From NCBI GenBank assembly GCA_964418485.1, contig CAYQMH010000004.1, positions 1-64,000 of the forward strand: a DNA stretch of 64,000 nucleotides, written 5' to 3'. The notes under the pieces were generated by a model, which ran no database searches, was not told the DNA's origin, and saw nothing but the letters and a program-made list of their open reading frames with translations. The position numbers and the translations under genes are program-made. Shown one piece after another: positions 26,857 through 35,218 of this stretch. The stretch comes from JAFGHJ01 sp964418485. GTDB taxonomy: Bacteria; Hydrothermota; UBA3072. Numbering within the stretch: position 1 is the first letter of the stretch; each line of letters opens with the position of its first letter.

Positions 26857-27026
26857 ATTGAAAGAAAGGCGAGGGCTAACCGTTCATCAGGAACGCGGTC
26901 AATTTTCCCACCGTGAAAATTGCCGCTCGCTCTCAGCCTCACTCCTCTTGAAATATAAATATTTCAAGAGACCATGGCCGCACGGCTTCCGAGACGTCCT
27001 TCTGAACGGTTAGCCCTCGCTTCAAT
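26857..27026. other. 170-nt structured palindromic element, unknown
   Basis: A perfect 17-bp inverted repeat closes the element: GCGAGGGCTAACCGTTC (26869-26885) and its complement at 27004-27020, extended outward by ATTGAA/TTCAAT with a 6-nt interruption on the left. Inside are two further perfect hairpins: CAATTTTC/GAAAATTG (26900-26907, 26915-26922, loop of 7) flanked by CGG/CCG, and CTCTTGAAATA/TATTTCAAGAG (26945-26955, 26960-26970, loop TAAA). CTCG/CGAG and GCC/GGC can form a middle helix. It has no open frame and matches no RNA family I can name. It may be an ncRNA or a MITE-like element. Confidence 0.6.
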
Positions 27027-27080
27027 CAGGGGGTGTTTCTTTTCCAAAATGTGAAAAGTAAAGTGAGGAATGGTTTTTTA

Positions 27081-27139
27081 AACCACAGAATATTTTTTGT
27101 TCTCTGTGGTTTTATTTTTTCTCTGTGTGCTCTGTGGTA
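27081..27139. repeat. CACAGAG-family repeats, facing
   Basis: AACCACAGAA at 27081 faces TTCTCTGTGGTT at 27099, followed by CTCTGTGTGCTCTGTGG. A short GCGGC...GCCGC hairpin at about 27165-27178 follows the rseP stop on the minus strand but has no T run. Confidence 0.55.
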
Positions 27140-27178
27140 AAATTGTTTTTTGGGGAGGGGGTGTAGCGGCTTTGCCGC

Positions 27179-28444
27179 TCAGAACTTTCCCTGTATTCCT
27201 TTAATTACGTCGTTGAATATTATCAAAGCCATGAGAGAAAAAAGAATAATGGTGCCAGTCGTTTGAACAATTTTTAAAAGTGTTTTAGAAGGAGCTTTTC
27301 TTGTATTAAAAGTAGCTAGTGATACTATAATATAGAACCCATCGAGTGGCGGTATAGGAATAAGATTTACCATAGCAAGATTAATTGTTATAAGTCCTAC
27401 AAACATTAAGAACCATATAAAACCTCGATTTAGTTGTTTTTTGGTAATTATTACTATGCCTACAGGTCCTGCAAGTTCTTTTGGTGAAACTTTTCTCTGG
27501 AATAACCAGCTAAATGTTCGAGAAATTAGTAAGGCGGTATTACAGCTTTGTTGCCACGCAAATGAGATTGCCTGTATTCCACCAATACTTATTTTAGTTG
27601 AAAGTGGTTCTATTCCGATTATCCCTCTACTTATTATTGAATCTCCCTCCATGATCTTTTGCTTGTCGGGTACTATATTAATTTTCATTGTATCGCCATT
27701 TGATAGGTATACGACGTTCAGTGTTTCTTCTGCCGCGGGATGGATTAGATCAGTTATGTCATTCCAGCTGTTTATGGATTTGTCTTGAATTTTGATTATC
27801 CGGCTGTCTTTTTTCATACCTGCTTTATCGGCGGGTAAATTTTTAATTACGTTACCTACTACCGGAAGTATGAAAGGAATTAATGAGTCAATGTTTAGAG
27901 AATCAATCACTATATCTGTTTTTTCTCCCTCTCGGAGGAGCGAAATTTTAGAGTTCTTTTGTATTTTTTCTATAATTTCATACCAGTTGTTTATTTTCTT
28001 TCCGTCTATTTCCAATATTTCATCATTTGGTAAAAGGTTGCTCCCTGCATTTGCTTCTTTTATTGTAGTCGTCGGGATTACTTCGATGCCGTTGAATATG
28101 AAAACAGACAGGAATATTAAAAATCCGAGAGTGAAATTGCCAAACGAACCGGCGAAAACAACTGCTGTTTTTTGTAATCCGTTTTTAGAAAAAAATTCGT
28201 CATCTTCACCTTTAATTTGGTCCGGGTCCATTCCTTTTATTTCGACATATCCCCCAAAGGGTATTGCGGATAACCTAAATTCCGTCTCTCCCCATTTGTA
28301 AAAAGAAAATAGTTTCGGACCAAGACCTATAGAGAAAACGGGGGCACTCATTTTTGACCACTTGGCTACAATTAAATGGAAAAATTCGTGAACAAAGATC
28401 ATAACGCTTAAAGCGATAAGTGCGGCAATTATACCTAAAAACAT
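27179..28444 (-). CDS. rseP: Site-2 intramembrane metalloprotease RseP
   Basis: 421 aa. The zinc motif HEFFH is at residues 19-23 in the first membrane helix, and the second motif NLIPIPPLDG is near the C-terminus. Two PDZ-like domains lie between, and membrane helices are seen near 100-120, 345-365 and 395-415. It cleaves anti-sigma factors and leftover signal peptides in the inner membrane. It is last in the long operon, right after dxr. Confidence 0.95.
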   Translation of the reverse strand: MFLGIIAALIALSVMIFVHEFFHLIVAKWSKMSAPVFSIGLGPKLFSFYKWGETEFRLSAIPFGGYVEIKGMDPDQIKGEDDEFFSKNGLQKTAVVFAGSFGNFTLGFLIFLSVFIFNGIEVIPTTTIKEANAGSNLLPNDEILEIDGKKINNWYEIIEKIQKNSKISLLREGEKTDIVIDSLNIDSLIPFILPVVGNVIKNLPADKAGMKKDSRIIKIQDKSINSWNDITDLIHPAAEETLNVVYLSNGDTMKINIVPDKQKIMEGDSIISRGIIGIEPLSTKISIGGIQAISFAWQQSCNTALLISRTFSWLFQRKVSPKELAGPVGIVIITKKQLNRGFIWFLMFVGLITINLAMVNLIPIPPLDGFYIIVSLATFNTRKAPSKTLLKIVQTTGTIILFSLMALIIFNDVIKGIQGKF

Positions 28445-29578
28445 TTACATTATCCTCCGGGCTTCTTCTTTTGCCCAATTAAGTGATTCCACAATTTCTT
28501 TTTCCCCAGGGTTCTTATTATTTTCATGTGAATCTGTAATTTTAAGAATTATATCTGTAATATTTTGAAACGATATTTCGCCTCGTAGGAATCTATCGAC
28601 TGCAACTTCATCTGCGCCTACTAATACAGCAGGCAGAGTTCCTCCTTCCGTTAAAGCTCTGTAGCTTAAAGGTATAAGTGGAAATCGCGTCAGATCTATT
28701 TCTTTAAAATTTAGAGAGCTTAAGTCTCTCATATTAATTCTTCCTGTGGGAAAGTTTTCCCTGATGGGATTGGTTAGAGCGAATTGTATCGGTATTTTCA
28801 TATCGGGAATAGACATTTGCGAAATAATAGAACCATCCTTGAATTCTACCATACCGTGAATTATCGATTCGGGATGTATTATAACTTCGATTTCGTCCGC
28901 CTCCAGGTCAAAGAAGACTGAAGCTTCGATTATTTCTAATCCTTTATTCATTAAGGTTGCCGAGTCGATAGTTACTTTGTCTCCCATTTCCCAGGTTGGG
29001 TGATTGAGGGCTTCCGCGGGAGTTATATTATCAAAAGTTTTTCTATCATAGAATGGTCCGCCTGAAGCCGTTATTATTATCTTTTCTACATTGTTTCTTT
29101 TTGATTTAGATAAAATCTGATATATTGCGGAATGTTCGCTATCGATTGGGATCAATTCTCCAGGCAGGTTTTTTAACTTATTTCTTAGGATAGGAGAAAA
29201 GGCCACAAGGGTTTCCTTGTTTGCCGTGCATATTCTTTTTCCTTTTTCCAAACCTTTGATTAAAGATTTGTAAGAAGATATTCCAGCTGTTGCAATTACT
29301 ATTATATCTATTGCTTCATTTTCATATATAGAATCCACTTCCTCGTGCCCGATTAATATCTTAAATTTGTTATGTAAATTTCTTTCTAATTCTTGTTTGT
29401 TTTTTTCAAAAAAACTGCCGATATATTCAGGTTTGAATTCTTGTGCCTGTTTTGCCAGAAGGGAGATATTATCCCCACCGAATAAAGCGGATACGTTAAA
29501 ATATTTAAGGTTTTTTATAACTTTTAAGGTGTTCCTACCTATGGAACCTGTCGACCCTAGTATAGCAACGTTTTTCAT
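28445..29578 (-). CDS. dxr: 1-deoxy-D-xylulose 5-phosphate reductoisomerase
   Basis: 377 aa. The NADPH-binding motif is GSTGSIG at residues 8-14; ANKETLVAF and PIDSEHSAIYQ, ASGGPF and IIHPESIIHGMVEFKDGS are all family motifs with the metal-binding and substrate residues. It makes MEP, the first committed step of the non-mevalonate isoprenoid pathway. ispF of the same pathway is at 54 kb. It abuts rseP and overlaps cdsA by 4 bp. Confidence 0.96.
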   Translation of the reverse strand: MKNVAILGSTGSIGRNTLKVIKNLKYFNVSALFGGDNISLLAKQAQEFKPEYIGSFFEKNKQELERNLHNKFKILIGHEEVDSIYENEAIDIIVIATAGISSYKSLIKGLEKGKRICTANKETLVAFSPILRNKLKNLPGELIPIDSEHSAIYQILSKSKRNNVEKIIITASGGPFYDRKTFDNITPAEALNHPTWEMGDKVTIDSATLMNKGLEIIEASVFFDLEADEIEVIIHPESIIHGMVEFKDGSIISQMSIPDMKIPIQFALTNPIRENFPTGRINMRDLSSLNFKEIDLTRFPLIPLSYRALTEGGTLPAVLVGADEVAVDRFLRGEISFQNITDIILKITDSHENNKNPGEKEIVESLNWAKEEARRIM

Positions 29579-30441
29579 CTTACTGCGAAAAACCTAAGAT
29601 AATAGTATATAAGAGGAGCGGTAAAAAGTAGTGAGTCGAATCTATCGAGAAAACCGCCGTGTCCCGGAATTACAGCGGAAGCGTCCTTTATTTTAACGTC
29701 TCTTTTTATCATAGATTCTACTAAATCACCTATAGGGGCAACAATTCCTACTACGATACCAAGAATTATACAGTCAAACCATGAGAGATAAGAAGCGTAT
29801 AAGTAGTGATAAATGAAAGCGGACAGTATTGCGGCAAAAGCTCCTCCTATTACGCCTTCCCAGGTTTTTTTAGGAGAGACTACCGGGAAAAATTTTGCCT
29901 TACCGAATTTCCTTCCTACGAAAAAAGCCGCTGAATCATTAGACCAGGTGATAACAAATGGCAGTAACGCAAGGCTCGTACCCAAACGTATCGGTATTCC
30001 AAAAATATTTTTATAGGTGAAAGGCTCCAAAACTTCAGGCATTTGCATCAAAAGTATAAGATGGCTAAATAACCACCCAACGTAAATCACTCCGAATACT
30101 GTACCGGATAAATGGAATATAGCTTCCTCTTTTTTTCGTCTGAACAGTTCCGCGAAAGCCACAACAATGACCAGAGCTGTTATGGTGATAACCGTAAAGA
30201 GGTGACTTTGAAAATAAGCGTTCAGTCCTAATATCAATGAGGAAATTATAGCAAGGGATTTGTATGGTGTTAGCCCACGTTCCCTTAGGATATCACAGAA
30301 TTCATATACACCAAGAAAGATACCTAATTCGATAAGAATTAAAAAGTATATCCCGCCAGCCCTGGCGATGATAATAAGCGCAGGGATAAAAAGTATTGCT
30401 GTTATCCAGCGGCGACTTAGATTTACTGAATGGTTCCGAAT
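29575..30441 (-). CDS. cdsA: Phosphatidate cytidylyltransferase, start codon non-standard
   Basis: The CDP-signature SMIKRDVKIKDASAVIPGHG, then GGFLDRFDSLL, is clear, and the hydrophobic helices fit CdsA, which makes CDP-diacylglycerol. The first TTG in frame (30237) would give only 220 aa. The open frame continues upstream with LSRRWITAILFIPALIIIA and LGVYEF, a normal CdsA N-terminus, but without ATG, GTG or TTG. The best candidate is ATT at 30441, giving 288 aa and a 19-bp overlap with uppS. A sequence error is the alternative. Confidence 0.85.
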   Translation of the reverse strand: MRNHSVNLSRRWITAILFIPALIIIARAGGIYFLILIELGIFLGVYEFCDILRERGLTPYKSLAIISSLILGLNAYFQSHLFTVITITALVIVVAFAELFRRKKEEAIFHLSGTVFGVIYVGWLFSHLILLMQMPEVLEPFTYKNIFGIPIRLGTSLALLPFVITWSNDSAAFFVGRKFGKAKFFPVVSPKKTWEGVIGGAFAAILSAFIYHYLYASYLSWFDCIILGIVVGIVAPIGDLVESMIKRDVKIKDASAVIPGHGGFLDRFDSLLFTAPLIYYYLRFFAVR

Positions 30442-31112
30442 CTTCTTTCTCTCTTTTGGTAAGATCGTATGGCTTTTATAAAATGACTTTTGTTAAAATC
30501 CGGCCAGAGTTCATCGGTAAAAAATAACTCTGTGTAAGCAATTTGATAAAGTAAAAAGTTTGAGATGCGTAACTCTCCGCTTGTCCTTATAAATAGATCG
30601 GGGTCAGGGACGTCAGGTAAAAATAAATAGTTTCTAAAAGTTTCTTCTGTTATCTTCTTCCCTTTTTCTACAGCTTTGTTGGCTGCTGCTATTATTTCTG
30701 CTCGTCCGCTGTAGTTAAATGCCAGTATGAGATTTAATTGATCTAAGTTTTTTGTTTGCTCTTGAATCCATAATGCCGATTTTTTAACGTCAGATGGCAA
30801 CTCGTCGATTTTCCCCAAAAATCTTACTCTAATGTTATTCTTCTTTAATTCGCTTATTTCTTCTCTTATTACTTTAGAAAAAAGGGACATTAATCCTTCA
30901 ACTTCTTCTTTTGGTCTGTCCCAGTTTTCCCGTGAGAAAGCATATAAGGTCAGATACTTAATTTTGAATTCCTGGCAATATTCGGTAGCTCTTCTTACGG
31001 AATTGACTCCAGCCAGATGACCTTGTAAGCGTGGTAGATTTCTTTGTTTTGCCCATCTACCGTTCCCATCCATTATTATTGCAATATGGGTAGGAATATT
31101 TTCATTAGCCAT
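30423..31112 (-). CDS. uppS: Isoprenyl (undecaprenyl) diphosphate synthase
   Basis: 229 aa. The catalytic Asp15 sits in IAIIMDGNGRWAKQR; SRENWDRP, NYSGRAEI and the C-terminal DLFIRTSGELRISNFLLYQIAYTEL pattern (spaced motifs RTSGE and FLLYQ) are conserved. It makes the C55 carrier for cell-wall synthesis. The start overlaps frr by 8 bp, and cdsA follows, as in most bacteria. Confidence 0.96.
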   Translation of the reverse strand: MANENIPTHIAIIMDGNGRWAKQRNLPRLQGHLAGVNSVRRATEYCQEFKIKYLTLYAFSRENWDRPKEEVEGLMSLFSKVIREEISELKKNNIRVRFLGKIDELPSDVKKSALWIQEQTKNLDQLNLILAFNYSGRAEIIAAANKAVEKGKKITEETFRNYLFLPDVPDPDLFIRTSGELRISNFLLYQIAYTELFFTDELWPDFNKSHFIKAIRSYQKRERRFGTIQ

Positions 31113-31662
31113 TAAGGATTTCTTTTTCCTTCTTTATAAGAATGTCTTTAATTTTGTTGGTAAAGTGGTCTGTTATTTTTTGAACTTCATCTTTAAATCT
31201 CAATTCGTCGTCTTTCGATACTTTTCCTTCTTTTGCGATATCCTGTATATCTTTTATTGCGTCTCTCCTTATATTTCGGAGAGATACTTTTCCTTCTTCT
31301 GCAAGACGGTGGACCAGTCTTTTTAATTCTTCTCTTCTTTCATCGGTGAGTGGAGGAATAGGGACACGCAGAACCGAACCGTCGTTGGATGGATTTAGGC
31401 CTAAATCTGAAGATATTATAGCTTTTTCAATGTTATCCATAGCTTTTTCGTCAAACGGATGAAGTACGATAAGATGTGGTTCCGGAATTGTAATTGAAGC
31501 TAGTTGATTGAGAGGCGTCTTTGTGCCATAATAATCTACTTTTAGACCTTCTATAAGAGCCGGAGAAGCTCTTCCTGTTTTGATATTTGCGAATTCATCA
31601 GAAACTATTGAGAATGTTTTTTCCATCTTTTCGACCAATTGTTTCTTGAGAGCCTTATCCAT
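31105..31662 (-). CDS. frr: Ribosome recycling factor
   Basis: 185 aa from the ATG at 31662, which has AAAGGAGGA upstream; longer starts lack a ribosome binding site. FANIKTGRASPALIEGLKV and the PIPPLTDERREELKRLV motif are typical. It splits the post-termination ribosome with EF-G. The start overlaps the pyrH stop region by 8 bp. Confidence 0.96.
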   Translation of the reverse strand: MDKALKKQLVEKMEKTFSIVSDEFANIKTGRASPALIEGLKVDYYGTKTPLNQLASITIPEPHLIVLHPFDEKAMDNIEKAIISSDLGLNPSNDGSVLRVPIPPLTDERREELKRLVHRLAEEGKVSLRNIRRDAIKDIQDIAKEGKVSKDDELRFKDEVQKITDHFTNKIKDILIKKEKEILNG

Positions 31663-32392
31663 TGTTTCCTCCTTTAATGATAGACCCAATGTTTTTTCCC
31701 TCTATTGCCTTTTTTAAATTATTTTTAACTTCACCATTAAATACGATTATAGGTAAGTTGTGATCCATTGCCAGAGAGAATGCAGTCAAATCCATTATTT
31801 TTAAACCCTGGTTTAGGGCCTTTTTGTAAGTAATTTTTTTGTAAAATTTTGCATCAGGGAATTCATTTGGGTCTTTTTCGTAAATTCCTTTAACGTTTGT
31901 AGATTTTAGTAAAACGTCGGCATTGATCTGTAAAGCACGAAGGACTGCAGCTGTATCTGTGGTGAAGAAGGGATTGCTTGTTCCTCCGACGAAAATTACA
32001 ACACGTTTTTGAGTAAGCAGTTCTAATGCCTTAGGTCTGCTGAAATTCTCTCCTATCGAAGGTGAAATTGGGATTGCGGATAGAACAGAGTTAGAGATTT
32101 TTAGTTTTTTAAGTGCTAAAGAAAGAGCTCCTCCATTTATTATCGTTGCTGTCATTCCTAATTCATCAAGTTCGGCAGATGATATTTTGTGTTTTTTGGA
32201 TTCTTCCAATCCTCTTAAGATATTTCCGCCGCCCACGACTACACCCATTTCGACTCCCATTTCGTGAAGGTATTTTATATCTGAAGCAATAAGATTTAAT
32301 TTCTTAAAGGAAATAACTTCTTCTTTTTCTTTAAGAAATTCACCACTTAATTTTATTAATATTCTTTTATATCTAGGTTTACTCTTCTCCAA
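31655..32392 (-). CDS. pyrH: Uridylate kinase
   Basis: 245 aa with a TTG start overlapping the end of tsf by 14 bp. KLSGEFL, VVGGGNILRG, the GGTSNPFFTTDTAA nucleotide site and the LLKSTNVKGIYEKDP segment are those of bacterial UMP kinase. The TTG start has only a weak ribosome binding site within tsf, implying coupling. It phosphorylates UMP. Confidence 0.95.
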   Translation of the reverse strand: MEKSKPRYKRILIKLSGEFLKEKEEVISFKKLNLIASDIKYLHEMGVEMGVVVGGGNILRGLEESKKHKISSAELDELGMTATIINGGALSLALKKLKISNSVLSAIPISPSIGENFSRPKALELLTQKRVVIFVGGTSNPFFTTDTAAVLRALQINADVLLKSTNVKGIYEKDPNEFPDAKFYKKITYKKALNQGLKIMDLTAFSLAMDHNLPIIVFNGEVKNNLKKAIEGKNIGSIIKGGNNG

Positions 32393-32981
32393 CCTGAAAC
32401 CTTTGGAATCTTCTTACTACTATATTTTCCCCGATAACGGAAATTTTTTCCTTTATTAGATCACCTATGGTTATTGACGGATCATTGAAGTATTTTTGTT
32501 CCAATAGGACTACTTCGTGATAAAACTTTTCAAGTTTGTTTGCAATAATATTCTCCTGTATTTTTTCAGGCTTGTTCATTCTTTTTACCTGTTCTTCATA
32601 AATAGCTCTTTCTTCTTTTAGTATTTCTTTAGGTACTGATTCTCTATCTACCGAGATAGGATTAAAAGCGACTACCTGCATTGCAATTTCTTTCGCAAGA
32701 TTTTCAAATTCCTCCGTTCTGGCAGCGAAATCAGTCTGGCAATTTAATTCCACTACTCCAACTTTCTGATTTCCGGGGTGAACGTAGGCGTAAATAATGC
32801 CTTCTTTTGCAGACTTTCCGATTTTTTTGGATGCTTCCGCAATTCCTTTTTTTCTTAAGATTTGAATTGCTTCTTTAATATCGCCTTTTGATTCTTTTAA
32901 TGCGTTTTTACAGTCCAATACACCTGCGTTTGTCTTTGCTCTTAATTCCTTGATGAGTTTAATGTCAACTTCAGAAGTCAC
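32379..32981 (-). CDS. tsf: Elongation factor Ts
   Basis: 200 aa, GTG start with AGGAGG upstream. The UBA-like N-terminus has LRAKTNAGVLDCKNAL, and the core has VELNCQTDFAAR. It is a short EF-Ts (as in Thermus-like forms) with a reduced dimerisation region, followed by a C-terminal module. It recharges EF-Tu with GTP. It follows rpsB, the near-universal order. Confidence 0.95.
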   Translation of the reverse strand: MTSEVDIKLIKELRAKTNAGVLDCKNALKESKGDIKEAIQILRKKGIAEASKKIGKSAKEGIIYAYVHPGNQKVGVVELNCQTDFAARTEEFENLAKEIAMQVVAFNPISVDRESVPKEILKEERAIYEEQVKRMNKPEKIQENIIANKLEKFYHEVVLLEQKYFNDPSITIGDLIKEKISVIGENIVVRRFQRFQVGEE

Positions 32982-33026
32982 AAGAACCTCCTCTTATATT
33001 TATAGATTTTCTTGACAAGGGATTTT

Positions 33027-33752
33027 TTATTTTTCTTTTACTTCTTCTTCTTTGATTTGTTGTTTTTCCTCGAATCGTTTTTTACCCTCAACAATAGCTG
33101 TTTCGATTATATTTGTAATAAGTTTAATTGATTCGATAGCATCATCGTTTGCCGGGATCGGAAAATCTACCATTTCAGGGTCAGAGTTGGTGTCTATTAT
33201 TGCTACAACCGGTATTTCTAATAGATTAGCCTCTTTTACTGCAATTTCTTCCTGTCTTACGTCGATTACATACAATAAATTCGGTAGTTTTTCCATATTT
33301 TGGATTCCATCGAAATGTTTTCTCATCTTATCTCTTTGTCTTAAAAGCTGGCTTTGAGTTTTTGTCGGTAATTCCTTGAAATTTTCTTGTTCTATCTGTT
33401 CGCAAAGTGCATTATATTTGTTTATACTATTCCTTATTACGCTGAAGTTTGTGAGTGTTCCACCCAACCAGCGTTCCTTAACATAGGAGATATTAATTCT
33501 TTTTGCGGTTTCTTCTATTATATTCTGTGCTTGTTTTTTTGTGCCCACAAATAAGAAATCTCCACCCTCTGCCGCAGTTTTCACTACAATATTGTAAGCA
33601 TCTTTCATTAATTCCACTGATTTTCGAAGATCGATTATATGTAAACCATTTTTTTCTGTGTAGATAAAAGGTTTCATTTTTGGATTCCAATTTCTTCTTC
33701 TATGTCCAAAATGTGCCCTTGCGTCTAACAAATCTTTAAATTGTAATGCCAC
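33027..33752 (-). CDS. rpsB: 30S ribosomal protein S2
   Basis: 241 aa. ARAHFGHRRRNWNPKM, IIDLRKS, FVGTKKQAQ, ERWLGGTLTNF and the IDTNSDPEMVDFPIPANDDA segment are standard S2. The C-terminus is a charged tail. It lies between rpsI and tsf. Confidence 0.97.
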   Translation of the reverse strand: MALQFKDLLDARAHFGHRRRNWNPKMKPFIYTEKNGLHIIDLRKSVELMKDAYNIVVKTAAEGGDFLFVGTKKQAQNIIEETAKRINISYVKERWLGGTLTNFSVIRNSINKYNALCEQIEQENFKELPTKTQSQLLRQRDKMRKHFDGIQNMEKLPNLLYVIDVRQEEIAVKEANLLEIPVVAIIDTNSDPEMVDFPIPANDDAIESIKLITNIIETAIVEGKKRFEEKQQIKEEEVKEK

Positions 33753-33761
33753 TCTATCCTC

Positions 33762-34151
33762 CTATCTCTTCGAATGCTGGAAAGCTCTTCTTGCTTTTTG
33801 AAGTCCATATTTTTTTCTTTCTTTAACTCGTGCGTCTCTTGTCAAGAAGCCGGCATCTCTTAATGGCTTTTTGTATTCTTCATTTAACTGCACAAGACCT
33901 TTGGCGACTGAATGTCTCATAGCATCTGCCTGTCCTGCAAGGCCTCCCCCTTTGGCTACAATATTTATATCAAAATCGTTTTGGACTCCGACTCTCTCAA
34001 GTGGTTTTCGTACTTCGTAAACAAGACGGTTTGATTTAAGATATTCTTTTACTGTTTTTTTATTAACAGTAATTTTACCACTTCCCGGGAAAAAACGAGA
34101 AGTAGCTACCGCATTTTTTCTTCTTCCAGTTGCAATAGTAAGTTCTTCCAT
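33762..34151 (-). CDS. rpsI: 30S ribosomal protein S9
   Basis: 129 aa. ATGRRKNAVATSRFFPGSG opens the protein and the C-terminal tail KARRAFQHSKR, which reaches the P-site tRNA, is intact (many S9 proteins end PQFSKR). It follows rplM after 2 nt. Confidence 0.97.
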   Translation of the reverse strand: MEELTIATGRRKNAVATSRFFPGSGKITVNKKTVKEYLKSNRLVYEVRKPLERVGVQNDFDINIVAKGGGLAGQADAMRHSVAKGLVQLNEEYKKPLRDAGFLTRDARVKERKKYGLQKARRAFQHSKR

Positions 34152-34153
34152 TT

Positions 34154-34588
34154 TTATACTCCTATCTCTAATTTCTTTGGTTTCTGAGCTTCATGCGGAT
34201 GTTTTTCATCGCAATAAACTTTTAATTTTTTTATCATTTGTCTTCCAAGTCTGTTTTTAGGTAACATGCCAGATACTGCGTTAATTACTATTCCTTCGGG
34301 GTCTTTCTCTTTTTTAGTTTTGAAAGGAATTTCTTTTAGTCCACCAAGGTAACCGCTGTGTTTCCTGTACAATTTTTGCGCTTCTTTTTTTCCGGTAAGT
34401 TTTACTTTGTCGGCATTTATGATGATAACAAAGTCACCATTGTCGAGATGAGGTGTAAAATCAGGTTTATGTTTACCCCTTAATATGCTGGCAGCTTTGG
34501 AAGCTACTCTCCCTAGGATTTTATCCTCGGCATCTAAAAGCCACCATTCCCGATTGATGTTTTCCCTCTTCAATGAAAAAGTCTTCAT
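34154..34588 (-). CDS. rplM: 50S ribosomal protein L13
   Basis: 144 aa. WWLLDAEDKILGRVAS, ILRGKHKPDFTPH and GMLPKNRLGRQMIKKLKVY are typical. It is the first gene of the ten-gene operon, with an AAAGGAG ribosome binding site and a strong promoter about 60 nt upstream. Confidence 0.97.
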   Translation of the reverse strand: MKTFSLKRENINREWWLLDAEDKILGRVASKAASILRGKHKPDFTPHLDNGDFVIIINADKVKLTGKKEAQKLYRKHSGYLGGLKEIPFKTKKEKDPEGIVINAVSGMLPKNRLGRQMIKKLKVYCDEKHPHEAQKPKKLEIGV

Positions 34589-34646
34589 TTTTTCTCCTTT
34601 CCAAATTTTATGCTTTTTAACTTATTTTATTTGTATTCTTGGCTTA

Positions 34647-34674
34647 AATATATAAGGAAAAGGAATTTTGTCAA
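34647..34674 (-). promoter_or_regulatory. Promoter of the rplM-rpsI-rpsB operon
   Basis: Minus strand TTGACA (34669-34674), 16-bp spacer, TATATT (34647-34652); a leader of about 50 nt precedes rplM. Identical in boxes and spacing to the carAB promoter. Confidence 0.78.
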
Positions 34675-34814
34675 GAACTATTTTATTATTGCAAAGAAGT
34701 CATATAAAACAGAGAGAATTTAGAAGGCGGAAGTTAGAAGTTAGTATCCCATCTTCACCCAAAAGAACTGATTTAATCATGAAGAGCTGATGGTAAGCAA
34801 TTGATTTTTGCCAC

Positions 34815-34842
34815 TTGAAATTTTATTTTTTTGCATTATAAT
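34815..34842 (+). promoter_or_regulatory. Promoter of the ComFB-like gene, leaderless type
   Basis: TTGAAA (34815-34820), 16-bp spacer, perfect TATAAT (34837-34842), 7 nt before the ATG at 34850. No Shine-Dalgarno. Confidence 0.7.
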
Positions 34843-34849
34843 AACTGGC

Positions 34850-35113
34850 ATGAAAAGAAGAAATTACATGGAGAGGATGGTTGAGGAAATTTTGAGTGAA
34901 ATCTTTAAAACTTATCCTGATTATGAGGATTGTGAACCTTATAGAGAAGAAATAATTGCGCTGGCGCTCACTAAATGTGAACCTTTTTATACAACTAGTG
35001 ATGTGGGGCACGCTGTGGTAAAAACGAGAATGGACAGTTTGGGATTTCGTTCAAAAGTCACTTCTATAGTTATGGAAGCGATAGGACAAGTCAAAAAAAA
35101 TCCCAGAGAGTAA
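34850..35113 (+). CDS. ComFB-like (late competence development) domain protein
   Basis: 87 aa from the ATG at 34850. A start at 34808 would overlap the promoter and is unlikely. MVEEILSEIFKTYPDYEDCE, EEIIALALTKCEPFYTTSDVG matches the ComFB domain, where an acidic/Cys helix is followed by ALAL and a proline-tyrosine segment. ComFB-like proteins bind c-di-GMP in some bacteria and affect motility or competence. An MshEN-type PilB and an HD-GYP protein in the window would fit such signalling, but this is inference. Confidence 0.7.
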   Translation: MKRRNYMERMVEEILSEIFKTYPDYEDCEPYREEIIALALTKCEPFYTTSDVGHAVVKTRMDSLGFRSKVTSIVMEAIGQVKKNPRE

Positions 35114-35218
35114 ATATTACCTTAGGATTTAGCTTTAGTTTTGGTTTTTTTGACTTTTAGTCTAAATATTCGTCTTTGCTTTTTTTAACCTATTGTATAT
35201 TTTTAAGGAGATTCTGGC

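Noticed and set aside
33009..33040. TTGACA on the plus strand between tsf and rpsB
   Set aside because: No suitable -10 box and no gene in that direction; it would only give antisense to rpsB.
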